In this document: positions 38,447 to 48,667 of the stretch, one piece after another
Layout: every line of letters starts with the position of its first letter
Position numbering within the stretch: the first letter of the stretch is position 1
From: Flavobacteriales bacterium
Lineage (GTDB): Bacteria > Bacteroidota > Bacteroidia > Flavobacteriales > TMED113
NCBI GenBank assembly: GCA_002718895.1
Contig: PBGD01000007.1
Span: 1-64,000 of the forward strand
DNA length: 64,000 nt
Reading direction: 5' to 3'
Notes under the pieces: generated by a model
Told to the model about the DNA's origin: nothing
What the model saw: only the letters and a program-made list of their open reading frames with translations
Database searches by the model: none
Made by a program: the position numbers and the translations under genes

Positions 38447-39256
38447 TTACTTATTGATTTTAATTAAAGTGTTTTCCGCCTTGACCAAATTTATATACAC
38501 AGATCCAACTAGAACAGGGATTTCTAATTTAATTGGAATGTGCATTTTGTCTGCAGAAACCCACAAAAATGCTCCAAGCGAATGTTTAAACAATCTACCT
38601 TTCTCTAAGTAGGGCTCAAGCTTAATCGTCTTTATTTCCCCAAATTTACTTTTAATACTTTCCTCACCATGATTTATTATATATGAATTATATGTTTTAC
38701 CTTGATAAAGGTATGAAAAGCAAATTGTATCTGTCAATAAAAGATCTTCATGTAAAATTGTTCTAAGTTGATAAAATGTTGATAGTAAATCATTTGGTTG
38801 ATTTTGGTTAAAAAAGACAAAAGGCTCTTCGTATTTATATTTACCCTCTTTAATTTTCATTTTAGATTTTATTGTTTTTAGTGAATTAATTTCAACTATT
38901 GATTGATAATAGTGTTGAACACTGAAAATTAAACTAAAAATATTTGTTGTTTTACCTTTTGCATTAATTATATAGTGTGCGGCATTATTAAGGTTCTCAT
39001 TTTTATTGTTAATATAAAACTCTGCATGACCTGCAAGTAATTTTTTTCTGGCTTGATTTCTTTTCCCATAATATATTCTGTATTTAAGTAATTCACCAAA
39101 GCTAAAAGCATTATTTAAATTTTTATTTGGATCACAAAAACTGTAGCAATCAATTTTTTTAGTAAAAACAGTATCTTTTGGAAAAAAAATAGATTTATTT
39201 TGAGAAAAACTTGAAAAAAATCCAAAAAAACAAAAAAAAATGACATATTTTATCAT
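38447..39256 (-). CDS. DUF3108 domain-containing protein
   Basis: NNAFSFGELLKYRIYYG...; LKIKEGKYKYEEP; ALGAFLWVSADKMHIPIKLEIPVLVGSVYINLV pattern. Confidence 0.8.
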   Translation of the reverse strand: MIKYVIFFCFFGFFSSFSQNKSIFFPKDTVFTKKIDCYSFCDPNKNLNNAFSFGELLKYRIYYGKRNQARKKLLAGHAEFYINNKNENLNNAAHYIINAKGKTTNIFSLIFSVQHYYQSIVEINSLKTIKSKMKIKEGKYKYEEPFVFFNQNQPNDLLSTFYQLRTILHEDLLLTDTICFSYLYQGKTYNSYIINHGEESIKSKFGEIKTIKLEPYLEKGRLFKHSLGAFLWVSADKMHIPIKLEIPVLVGSVYINLVKAENTLIKINK

Positions 39257-39357
39257 ACTGAAATAAATAGGTGAATAGTGTTATTTTTTTAGAAAAAAGG
39301 CATAAAAAGGGGTTTTTTTTCACATTTTTTTACAAAAAATAAGATTTTATTCAAATT

Positions 39358-42129
39358 TTAAGCAACTATATTAATGATTTTGTTTGGTACAATTATAATT
39401 CGTTTAATCTTCTTTCCGCCAAGGTATTTATGTGTATTATCATTCGATACAATTTTATTTTCAATTTCTTTTTTAGATAAATTCTTTAATACATTTAATT
39501 TGAATTTGAGTTTCCCATTAAAAGAAACGGGATATGTAAAGTGACTTTCTTGTAAATACTTATCATTATATTTTGGCCATTTTGCTTCTGATATAGAATT
39601 TGGATTGCCTAATTTTTCCCATAACTCCTCAGTAATAAATGGAGCATAAGGAGAAAGTAAAATCAAAAAATCACTAATTATTGCCTTTTTATTACACTTT
39701 AAATCCATTAATTCATTTATGCAAATCATTAATGCACTTACAACAGTGTTAAAAGAGTATCTATTTAAATCTTGAGTTATTTTTTTTATACACTTATGTA
39801 TAGATTTGTTTTCTTCTAAAGTTGGATTTGTGTCTACAATATTAAATTGATTATGTTTATCATGTGTTAAGCGCCATACTTTTTTTAAAAAATTATGTAC
39901 ACCATTAATTCCGTTTGTGTCCCATGGTTTGTATTGTTCTAATGGACCCAAAAACATTTCATATAACCTTAAAGTGTCTGCTCCGAATTTTTCAACTAGA
40001 TCATCTGGAGTTTGAGTGTTGTATTTAGATTTTGACATTTTTTCTACTTCATAGCCACATTTGTATTTTGAGTCTTCATTCAGAATAAATTTAGCATTTT
40101 TGTATTCGGAACGCCATGTTTTAAACTTGTCTATATCAAGTATATCATTTTTTACAAAATCGATATTGACATATAGTTTATTAGTTTTGTATTTGTTTTT
40201 TAATTCATCTGTAACAAATGTATTTGTTTTGGTAATTCTGTATACAAAATTAGACCTACCTAAAATCATGCCTTGATTAATTAATTTTTTAAATGGTTCT
40301 TTAAAATTTATAAATCCACGATCATAAAGAAATTTTGTCCAAAATCTAGAGTAGAGTAAATGGCCCACTGCATGTTCTGCACCTCCAATATAAAGGTCAA
40401 CTTGCCCCCAGTAATTTGCTTTTTCTTTTGAAACAAATTCTTTTTCATTTTTGGGGTCCATGAACCTTAGAAAATACCATGATGAACCAGCCCAGCCAGG
40501 CATAGTATTATATTCCATTTTCTCGCCTTCAAAAATATTCCAATCAGATTTTTTAGCCCTAGCAAGTGGAGGTTCACCATGAGAAGTTGGGAGATATTTA
40601 TCTATCTTTGGTAATTCTACAGCTTCATGGTTGTTAATTATATAGGGAGCCCCATTTTTATAATATACCGGAAAAGGTTCTCCCCAATATCTTTGGCGAC
40701 TAAATATAGCATCACGAAGTCTATAATTAATTTTAGCTAAGCCAATTCCCATTTCAACCAATTTACATGTTGATTTATCTATTGCATCACTTGCTCTTAA
40801 ATCATTTAAAAAATCTGAATTTGCAATAATTGCATCCATATTTTGATACGCACTTTTTGCAATGTCTCTATTTTTAAAAATGTTTTTAATTTTTAATTTG
40901 AATTTTTGAGCAAATTCCCAATCTCTTTGATCACCACAAGGAACTGCCATTATAGCACCAGTTCCATATGAGGAAAGAACATAATCTGCAATCCAAATTG
41001 GCAATTTTTCTTTATTGAAAGGATGTATAACATAATTGCCTGAAAAAACCCCACTTATAGTTCTTGAATCAGACTGCCTGTCCCTTTCAGATCTTAAAGA
41101 AGCTTTTTCACAATAATCCTGAACGGTTTTTTTTGTTGATTCTGTAACAATTTTAGCAACTAATGGGTGTTCAGGAGAGATCACGATAAATGTAGTTCCA
41201 AAAATTGTATCTGGTCTTGTAGTAAAAACATCAATTAAATGATTTTTACAAGATGTTTGAAATTGAATTACGACTCCCTTTGATTTACCAATCCAGTTTT
41301 TTTGTGTTTCTTTTATTGCATCACTCCAATCTATTTCATCTAGATCATTTAAAAGACGCTCTGCATACGCTGTTATACGTAAAGACCATTGCTGCATTTT
41401 TTTTTGTTTAACTGGAAAATTGCCTCTTTCTGAAAATCCATCTTTTACTTCATCATTTGCTAAAACTGTACCTAAGCCTTCACACCAATTTACTAATGTT
41501 TCAGAAAGGAATGCTAAACGATATTTAAGAACTATAGATTGTTGTTTTGCATGAGTCCAGGAAAGCCATTGTTTTTTTGTGAAAATTGGAGTGTCTGTAT
41601 CACACGGTGACTTAACATCAATATTACCATTTCTTTCAAACTCTGCAATTAGTTCTGAAATAGGCAAAGCTTTATCATCAATATTGCAATAATATGATTG
41701 ATATAATTGTTTAAAAATCCACTGTGTCCATTTGTAGTACTTTGGGTCTGATGTTTGAATTTCTCTTGACCAATCAAATGAAAAACCGATCTTATTTAGT
41801 TGATTTCTGTATCTTTTAATATTTTGTTTTGTGGTTAGTTCTGGATGCTGTCCAGTTTCAATAGCATATTGTTCTGCAGGTAAACCGAATGAATCATAAC
41901 CCATAGGGTGAAGAACATTATATCCATTTAACTTTTTATATCTTGCATAAATATCTGAAGCAATGTACCCCAACGGGTGACCTACATGTAAACCTGACCC
42001 AGATGGATAGGGGAACATGTCCAAAACATAATATTTTTTTTTATTTATATTTTCTTTACTTAAATGAGTTTTTTGTTCATCCCATTTTTTACTCCATTTT
42101 TTTTCTATTTTATTAAAGTTATAATCCAT
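39358..42129 (-). CDS. leuS: Leucine--tRNA ligase
   Basis: YVLDMFPYPSGSGLHVGHPLGYIASDIYARYKK, EKMSKSKYNTQTPDDLVEKFGADTLRLYEMFLGP. Confidence 0.98.
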   Translation of the reverse strand: MDYNFNKIEKKWSKKWDEQKTHLSKENINKKKYYVLDMFPYPSGSGLHVGHPLGYIASDIYARYKKLNGYNVLHPMGYDSFGLPAEQYAIETGQHPELTTKQNIKRYRNQLNKIGFSFDWSREIQTSDPKYYKWTQWIFKQLYQSYYCNIDDKALPISELIAEFERNGNIDVKSPCDTDTPIFTKKQWLSWTHAKQQSIVLKYRLAFLSETLVNWCEGLGTVLANDEVKDGFSERGNFPVKQKKMQQWSLRITAYAERLLNDLDEIDWSDAIKETQKNWIGKSKGVVIQFQTSCKNHLIDVFTTRPDTIFGTTFIVISPEHPLVAKIVTESTKKTVQDYCEKASLRSERDRQSDSRTISGVFSGNYVIHPFNKEKLPIWIADYVLSSYGTGAIMAVPCGDQRDWEFAQKFKLKIKNIFKNRDIAKSAYQNMDAIIANSDFLNDLRASDAIDKSTCKLVEMGIGLAKINYRLRDAIFSRQRYWGEPFPVYYKNGAPYIINNHEAVELPKIDKYLPTSHGEPPLARAKKSDWNIFEGEKMEYNTMPGWAGSSWYFLRFMDPKNEKEFVSKEKANYWGQVDLYIGGAEHAVGHLLYSRFWTKFLYDRGFINFKEPFKKLINQGMILGRSNFVYRITKTNTFVTDELKNKYKTNKLYVNIDFVKNDILDIDKFKTWRSEYKNAKFILNEDSKYKCGYEVEKMSKSKYNTQTPDDLVEKFGADTLRLYEMFLGPLEQYKPWDTNGINGVHNFLKKVWRLTHDKHNQFNIVDTNPTLEENKSIHKCIKKITQDLNRYSFNTVVSALMICINELMDLKCNKKAIISDFLILLSPYAPFITEELWEKLGNPNSISEAKWPKYNDKYLQESHFTYPVSFNGKLKFKLNVLKNLSKKEIENKIVSNDNTHKYLGGKKIKRIIIVPNKIINIVA

Positions 42130-42210
42130 CTTTATAGTAAGTATAATTATTTAAATGTATAAATTATATACAACATTAAATAAAATGATTATTTAATTTT
42201 ATATTTAAAG

Positions 42211-43089
42211 ATGGCATTAAAAACAGAGAATTTTTTTAAAAGTCAACTAAGGGTTTCTAAAATATCTATTTTTTTAGCAACAACTTTCTCATTTTTATTA
42301 ATGTTTATTATAGGATTAGTCATAATTAATTCCCACGCACTACAGACCAATCTCAAAGAAAATGTTGTAATGAATGTGGTTCTTGTAAATTCGTTAAAAG
42401 AAAAGGAAACGCAACAGCTAATAAAGTCTCTAAGTATTATGTCACATATAAAATCTGTAAAGTTTATTTCCAAGGAAGTTGCAGCAGAAGAACTTAAAAG
42501 TCAACTAGGCGAAAACTTTTTAGAATTGCTTGATGCAAATCCACTTTCAGATATTATAGAAATTAAATATGTTGCAGAATTTGTTAGTGCATCAAGTTTG
42601 TTAAATGAAAGAGATAATTTAAATAAATATTATCAAATAGATGAGGTTTTTTATGATCGAAATTTGTTATCACTGATTGATACCAGTTTTAATAAATTAG
42701 CTACTTTTATTTTATTGTTTTCCTGCTTGATTATTTTTATATCCTTTAATCTAATTCATAGTAATATCAGACTCACTATTTATTCAAAAAGATTTTTGTT
42801 AAAAACTATGCAGCTAGTAGGTGCCACGAAGAGTTTTATACAGAAACCCTTTTTGACCTCAAACTTATTATCTTCACTATTTGCTTCAACTTTTGGTATT
42901 TTTTTGTTGTCAGCTATATATTTTGTGGCTAAGGATCGACTGCCATCAATACAACAATTCATGTCTTTTAATGAAATATTATATTTACTTATAGTTGTAT
43001 CTTTAGTTAATATTTTAATATCTTTTCTTTGTACATGGTTTTGTGTTAGAAACTATTTAAATTTGAGTACAGAAGATTTATATAAATAA
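42211..43089 (+). CDS. ftsX: Cell division permease FtsX
   Basis: N-terminal TM, QTNLKENVVMNVVLVNSL, three C-terminal TMs with KTMQLVGATKSFIQKPF; conserved neighbourhood. Confidence 0.9.
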   Translation: MALKTENFFKSQLRVSKISIFLATTFSFLLMFIIGLVIINSHALQTNLKENVVMNVVLVNSLKEKETQQLIKSLSIMSHIKSVKFISKEVAAEELKSQLGENFLELLDANPLSDIIEIKYVAEFVSASSLLNERDNLNKYYQIDEVFYDRNLLSLIDTSFNKLATFILLFSCLIIFISFNLIHSNIRLTIYSKRFLLKTMQLVGATKSFIQKPFLTSNLLSSLFASTFGIFLLSAIYFVAKDRLPSIQQFMSFNEILYLLIVVSLVNILISFLCTWFCVRNYLNLSTEDLYK

Positions 43090-43319
43090 TGATTATGTCA
43101 GATCAAAAAAAATTTCTTTTCAATAAAAAAAATTATATTTTATTAATTATAAGTTTGTTATTTATTTCCATTGGTTTTGCATTAATGATAGGTGGCGGGG
43201 GAGTGACTAATTCAGATTTTAATCCGGAAATCTTCTCACCTCGACGAATTATCTATGCACCAATTGTAATTATTATGGGATATATTTTGATTGGCATTTC
43301 AATTTTTTACAATGATTGA
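43089..43319 (+). CDS. DUF3098 domain-containing protein
   Basis: FNKKNYILLIISLLFISIGFALMIGGGGVTNSDFNPEIFSPRRIIYAPIVIIMGYILIGISIF. Confidence 0.92.
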   Translation: MIMSDQKKFLFNKKNYILLIISLLFISIGFALMIGGGGVTNSDFNPEIFSPRRIIYAPIVIIMGYILIGISIFYND

Positions 43320-44100
43320 AGAGCTTAAGTATTTTCTGTTGGGACTTATTCAGGGGCTAGCAGAATTTTTTCCTATTAGTAGTAGTGGACACATTGTCCT
43401 TTTTTCAAATTTAATAGATCTTTCAAGTAATCACCCTTTATTATTATCAATTGTAGTTCATTTTGCAACAACTTTAAGTACAATTATTGTCTATAAAAAA
43501 AGAATTTTTAATACTCTAAAGGGTGTTATGTGTCAAAGCCATGAGTCTGTATCATTTGTTACTAAAATCATTGTTTCATCCTTACCAATTGTAATTGTGG
43601 GTATTTTATTTAGGGAAAAAATAGAGTTTGTATTTAATCACTCTACTCAATTAGTAGCTCTTATGTTAACTCTTACAGGATTAATGTTAGTTTTTAATCA
43701 TAAACAAACAACACCCAAAAAGCATATAAACTATATGGATGCATTGTTAATGGGGGTTGCACAAAGTATTGCAATTTTACCAGGAATTTCAAGATCAGGA
43801 GCGACAATATCAATGGCACTATTATGTAAAATTGACAGAAAAAAAGCAGCAGAATTTTCTTTTTTAATGGTTTTATTACCCATTATTGGGATCACTATTA
43901 TTGAATTAATTATTTTACTTTCATCTTCTATTAACTTAAAATCAAGCGAAATATATGGACTTATAATTGCCTTTTTTTCTGCATTCATCTCAGGATTATT
44001 TGCGTGTAGATACATGATAAGATTAGTTCAAAATAATAATTTAAAGTACTTTGGTTATTATTGCATTTTAGTTGGATTTTTTTTCATTCTGTTATATTAA
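43312..44100 (+). CDS. uppP: Undecaprenyl-diphosphate phosphatase (ORF track begins 43291)
   Basis: LIQGLAEFFPISSSGHIVLF, GVAQSIAILPGISRSGATI. Confidence 0.96.
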   Translation: MIEELKYFLLGLIQGLAEFFPISSSGHIVLFSNLIDLSSNHPLLLSIVVHFATTLSTIIVYKKRIFNTLKGVMCQSHESVSFVTKIIVSSLPIVIVGILFREKIEFVFNHSTQLVALMLTLTGLMLVFNHKQTTPKKHINYMDALLMGVAQSIAILPGISRSGATISMALLCKIDRKKAAEFSFLMVLLPIIGITIIELIILLSSSINLKSSEIYGLIIAFFSAFISGLFACRYMIRLVQNNNLKYFGYYCILVGFFFILLY

Positions 44101-44103
44101 GTT

Positions 44104-44790
44104 TTGATTAGCAAACATAAACCATCAGGCATATATTTGATAAACAAGCCTATTTCTTGGTCCTCTTTTGATGTTGTTAAAAAAATAAGGTCTTTTCTAA
44201 GAAAAAAATATAATATAAAAAAAATAAAAGTCGGACATTGTGGTACATTAGACCCATTAGCTTCAGGTTTATTAATAGTATTTGTTGGAGACAAAACTAA
44301 AATTATAAGCCAGTATCAAAATTTAGATAAAGAATATATTGGAACTATAAAATTAGGGTCTGTCACAGATAGTTTTGATCGAGAAACAAAAGAGAAAAAT
44401 CACAAGCCCTACTCTAATTTATCAATTGGTTCTATTAAGGAAGTTATAGAATCATTTCTTGGGCAACAAGACCAAATGCCACCAATTTTCTCTGCTGTTA
44501 AAATAAATGGTGAAAGATTGTATAAGCATGCTAGAAATGGTAATTATAATATTCATCTGGAACCTAGAATTATAAAAATCCATAAAATTAGTATTCTATC
44601 AATTGATTTGCCTTTTTTGCAAATTTTAATTCGATGTAGTAAGGGAACATACATAAGGTCTTTGGCACATGATATTGGCAAAAAACTAGGTTGTGGTGCC
44701 TACTTGTTTAATTTGAAGAGATCTAAGATTGGACAACATAATTTGGTAGATGCATGTACTTTGGAAGAATTTATTAATAATTATAGTTAG
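44104..44790 (+). CDS. truB: tRNA pseudouridine(55) synthase
   Basis: GIYLINKPISWSSFDVV, VGHCGTLDPLASGLLIV, CSKGTYIRSLAHDIG; non-ATG start in the track. Confidence 0.96.
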   Translation: MISKHKPSGIYLINKPISWSSFDVVKKIRSFLRKKYNIKKIKVGHCGTLDPLASGLLIVFVGDKTKIISQYQNLDKEYIGTIKLGSVTDSFDRETKEKNHKPYSNLSIGSIKEVIESFLGQQDQMPPIFSAVKINGERLYKHARNGNYNIHLEPRIIKIHKISILSIDLPFLQILIRCSKGTYIRSLAHDIGKKLGCGAYLFNLKRSKIGQHNLVDACTLEEFINNYS

Positions 44791-44869
44791 GAGATAATTT
44801 TACTTTAATTTCTTACATATTATAATTTTGTATATTTGCCTTTATTTTCATCTACCTTTAAACACCATG

Positions 44870-45922
44870 AAGCTTAAATTATCTCATTTTGATTTTAAAT
44901 TACCTGAAGAATTACTTAGAACTGATCCATTAGAAAATAGAGATGAATCTAGAATGATGGTTGTTCATAGAAATACTGGCGAAATTGAACATAGAAAATT
45001 TAAAGATATTTTAGAATATTTTACGGAAGATGATGTTATGGTTTTAAATAACACAAAAGTAATACCTGCTAGATTATATGGCAATAAGGAAAAAACAGGT
45101 GCTAAGATCGAAGTTTTTTTAATGAGAGAGCTTAACAAAGAAAGTAGATTATGGGATGTGTTAGTTGATCCAGCTAGAAAAATTAGAATTGGCAACAAAT
45201 TATATTTTGGTGAAAATGATGAGTTAATCGCAGAAGTTATTGACAACACAACTTCAAGAGGAAGAACGTTGCGGTTTTTACATGATGCACCTTATGATGA
45301 ATTCAAAAAGACTATTGAAAAGTTAGGACAAACACCACTTCCAAAATATATTAAGCGTGAACCAAATATCGAAGATGAAGAAAAATACCAAACAGTTTAC
45401 GCAAAGCATAAAGGTGCTGTTGCTGCACCAACGGCTGGATTACATTTTAGTAAAATTGTATTAAAAAGATTAGAAATACTAGGTGTTAGTTTACCAGAAA
45501 TCACCCTCCACATAGGACTAGGAACTTTTCGTCCTGTAGAAGTAGAAGATTTGTCTAAGCATAAAATGGATTCAGAAGAAATTTTTATAAATGATAGTGT
45601 AACTTCAGTTGTTAATCAAGCAATCAATAATAAAAAAAGAATTTGTGCTATAGGAACAACCACTATGCGCGCATTAGAAACACCAGTTTCATCATATAAA
45701 ACATTAAAGCCGTTCCAGGGTTGGACAAATAAATTTATTTTCCCACCACATGAATTTCAAATTGCAAATTCTTTACTTACAAATTTTCATTCTCCTAAAT
45801 CTACAGTTTTAATGATGGTAAGTGCTTTTGGTGGACATGATTTGATTATGAAGGCCTACAAAGAAGCTATTAAAGAAAAATATAATTTTTTAAGCTATGG
45901 CGATTGTATGTTGATAATTTAA
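44870..45922 (+). CDS. queA: S-adenosylmethionine:tRNA ribosyltransferase-isomerase (ORF track begins 44828)
   Basis: [51 protein letters not shown]. Confidence 0.96.
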   Translation, partial: KLKLSHFDFKLPEELLRTDPLENRDESRMMVVHRNTGEIEHRKFKDILEYFTEDDVMVLNNTKVIPARLYGNKEKTGAKIEVFLMRELNKESRLWDVLVDPARKIRIGNKLYFGENDELIAEVIDNTTSRGRTLRFLHDAPYDEFKKTIEKLGQTPLPKYIKREPNIEDEEKYQTVYAKHKGAVAAPTAGLHFSKIVLKRLEILGVSLPEITLHIGLGTFRPVEVEDLSKHKMDSEEIFINDSVTSVVNQAINNKKRICAIGTTTMRALETPVSSYKTLKPFQGWTNKFIFPPHEFQIANSLLTNFHSPKSTVLMMVSAFGGHDLIMKAYKEAIKEKYNFLSYGDCMLII

Positions 45923-46659
45923 TGGCAACTCACATTTTAATATTAGCTGCAGGTGAAGGTTCCAGACTGAGAAATGATACGCCAAAACAATTTTTAGAAA
46001 TTTCCGGCTTACCAATGGTTTTCCATAGCGTAAAAATGTTTAGACAAATAATTCCCGATTCAATAATACATATTGCATTACCCAAACATTATACTTCTAA
46101 GTGGTCGGATCTTTGTCATAAGCATAAATTTAAAGTCTCTCATAATTTTTATAATGGTGGTAATAGTAGAATTGAAACTGTATTTATTGGTTTAAATAAA
46201 ATAAACAAAGGTGAAAATATTTTTACTAGCTCAACCATTGGAATACATGACGCTGCTCGTCCTTTTATAAAAGGAGGATTAATAAGGAAATTATTGAGTT
46301 CAGCTAAAAAATATGGTAGCGCAGTTCCATACGTAACCCCTAATAGTGCTTTATTTCAATTTCCAAAAAATGATAAAAAATCTTGCAGTATAACTAATCG
46401 AAATGATTATGCATTGATACAAACCCCCCAATTCTTTAATTTTAATCAACTTTTCTATAGCTACAGTAAAGTTTTTTCTAAATTTAAAACTAATGATTTG
46501 TCATCAATCTTTTTAGATGATTCATCTGTATATAATTATTTCAAAATTCATCCAAAGTTGCAATTTATAAAAGGTGATTATTCAAATCTAAAAATAACTA
46601 CGGATGCAGATTATTTTATTGCAGATAAGTTATATGAATATACCAAGAAAACAAAATGA
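45922..46659 (+). CDS. ispD: 2-C-methyl-D-erythritol 4-phosphate cytidylyltransferase family protein (ORF track begins 45904)
   Basis: ILILAAGEGSRLRNDTPKQFLEISGLPMVFHSV, GIHDAARPFI, IQTPQFF, NLKITTDADYFIA. Confidence 0.88.
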   Translation: MATHILILAAGEGSRLRNDTPKQFLEISGLPMVFHSVKMFRQIIPDSIIHIALPKHYTSKWSDLCHKHKFKVSHNFYNGGNSRIETVFIGLNKINKGENIFTSSTIGIHDAARPFIKGGLIRKLLSSAKKYGSAVPYVTPNSALFQFPKNDKKSCSITNRNDYALIQTPQFFNFNQLFYSYSKVFSKFKTNDLSSIFLDDSSVYNYFKIHPKLQFIKGDYSNLKITTDADYFIADKLYEYTKKTK

Positions 46660-47699
46660 ATGAAATTAAGTTAGATATTCGAGAAATTTCACTAGGACAG
46701 CTAAAAGATTTTTTTATTGAAAAATCTCACAAATCTTTTCGAGCAGCACAGGTTTGGGAATGGATATGGAAACATAGAGTGCTTAATTTTGACAAAATGA
46801 CAAATTTGTCATTAAAACACATACAGTGTTTAAAGAAGCATTATACCATCAAAAAAATCAATATACTAGAATTTCATATTAGCAGTGATGGAACCGTGAA
46901 ATTTTTATTCGAACTGGAATCTAAGAAGGTTGTTGAGGGTGTTTTAATTCCTCAAAGAAATAGACTTACTGCTTGCATTTCTTCTCAAGCTGGATGTAGC
47001 TTAGCATGCACTTTTTGTGCTACAGGTCAAATTAAATTACATAGAAATTTAAATCCTGGTGAAATATATGATCAAGTCTTTTTTATCAACCAGTATGCAG
47101 TAAAACACTTTAAAAAACCTTTAACTAATATTGTCTATATGGGAATGGGAGAACCTTTCTTGAATTATAAAAATGTTTTAAAAAGTATTCATTACATTAC
47201 GTCAAGTTTTGGTATGGCAATGTCCTATAAGAGAATCACTGTATCTACAGTGGGTATAACTAAAATAATTAAGAAAATTGCTGATGAGGGTGTAAAATTT
47301 AATTTAGCTATTTCTTTACATTCTGCAAGTAATACTTTACGTTCTAAATTAATGGATATAAACAAAACAAATGATTTAGATAGCTTGTTAAATTCATTAA
47401 TTTATTTTTACGATAAAACTAGAATTAAGCCCACTTATGAATATGTTTTATTAAGTGGAGTTAACGATTCAGAACAAGATGCAAAACTTCTAGTTAAATT
47501 TTGCAAAAAAAATCCATGTAAAGTAAATTTAATTGAGTATAACAAAGTTGCTAATTCAATTTATGAGAAATCTACTAATTTGGCTACCATTAAGTTCATC
47601 AAATTACTAGAAAAAAATAATATTTTAGTGAAATTTAGACGAAGTCGTGGTGCAGATGTAAATGCTGCATGCGGCCAGTTAGCAAATAAAATAAATTAG
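46656..47699 (+). CDS. rlmN: 23S rRNA (adenine(2503)-C(2))-methyltransferase
   Basis: CISSQAGCSLACTFCATGQIKLHRNL, VYMGMGEPFLNYKNV, RRSRGADVNAACGQLA. Confidence 0.97.
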   Translation: MNEIKLDIREISLGQLKDFFIEKSHKSFRAAQVWEWIWKHRVLNFDKMTNLSLKHIQCLKKHYTIKKINILEFHISSDGTVKFLFELESKKVVEGVLIPQRNRLTACISSQAGCSLACTFCATGQIKLHRNLNPGEIYDQVFFINQYAVKHFKKPLTNIVYMGMGEPFLNYKNVLKSIHYITSSFGMAMSYKRITVSTVGITKIIKKIADEGVKFNLAISLHSASNTLRSKLMDINKTNDLDSLLNSLIYFYDKTRIKPTYEYVLLSGVNDSEQDAKLLVKFCKKNPCKVNLIEYNKVANSIYEKSTNLATIKFIKLLEKNNILVKFRRSRGADVNAACGQLANKIN

Positions 47700-47701
47700 T
47701 T

Positions 47702-48667
47702 TTGAATTTTTTAAAATACATAGAAACAGAATTATCAATATTTGATACCAGATTCAAAAGTAATTTGTCAACTAAGGCTAATTTATTACATAAGATCACA
47801 TCATATTTAAGTCAAAAAAGTGGTAAAAAAATCAGACCTATTTGTACAATTTTAGCTGCAGGATTATGTGGGGAAATTCATGAAAAAACATATCGTGGAG
47901 CAGTTTTAATTGAACTTTTACACACAGCAACATTAATTCATGATGATGTTGTTGATGAGGCATACCTACGTAGGAACCAAATTTCTATAAATGCTATGTG
48001 GAAAAATAAAGTAGCAGTTTTAACTGGGGATTATTTTTTAGCCAAGGGTCTTAAACTTGCTGTATCATCAAAAGATTTTGATTTGCTATATTTAATGTCT
48101 GATGTAGTTCAAAAAATAGTTGAGGGTGAATTAATCCAAATAGAAAAAACTAAAAAGTTAAATTTGATAGTTGATGATTATTTCAAAATAATTGAATTAA
48201 AAACAGGAGCCTTATTTCAAAGTGCTTTTGAAGCAGGTGCACTTTCAGTTGGTGCTAATGATCATCAATTTAAAATAATGTCTCAATTAGGCATAAAAAT
48301 TGGCTTAATGTTTCAAATTAAAGATGATATATTAGATTATCCTATAAATTCAAAAAAAACTGGTAAAATAAAAGGTAATGATATTAAAGAAGGAAAAATT
48401 AACTTACCTCTTTTAAAATCAATAACTAAAATGAATTTTAATCAAAAACAAAATGTTTATAGAATCTTAAGAAAAAAATCTAATAATTCTGATGAAATAA
48501 AATATATTCAAGATTTAGTTTTTCAATATGATGGTATTCAACATGCAGAAAGTTTACTTAAATCCTATTATGATGAAATAATGCTTCTATTAGTTTCATT
48601 TAAAAAAAATACCTATAAAGACGCCCTACTTTCTTTATTAAATTATTTAATTGTCCGTTCAAAATGA
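47702..48667 (+). CDS. Polyprenyl synthetase family protein
   Basis: LLHTATLIHDDVVDEAYLRRN (FARM), FQIKDDILDY (SARM); TTG start. Confidence 0.94.
   Translation: MNFLKYIETELSIFDTRFKSNLSTKANLLHKITSYLSQKSGKKIRPICTILAAGLCGEIHEKTYRGAVLIELLHTATLIHDDVVDEAYLRRNQISINAMWKNKVAVLTGDYFLAKGLKLAVSSKDFDLLYLMSDVVQKIVEGELIQIEKTKKLNLIVDDYFKIIELKTGALFQSAFEAGALSVGANDHQFKIMSQLGIKIGLMFQIKDDILDYPINSKKTGKIKGNDIKEGKINLPLLKSITKMNFNQKQNVYRILRKKSNNSDEIKYIQDLVFQYDGIQHAESLLKSYYDEIMLLLVSFKKNTYKDALLSLLNYLIVRSK

Noticed and set aside
47701-47704. Possible frameshift or gene fusion between rlmN and polyprenyl synthase
   Set aside because: The stop of rlmN is clear and the next ORF begins with a plausible TTG start 2 nt later; ordinary operon packing.
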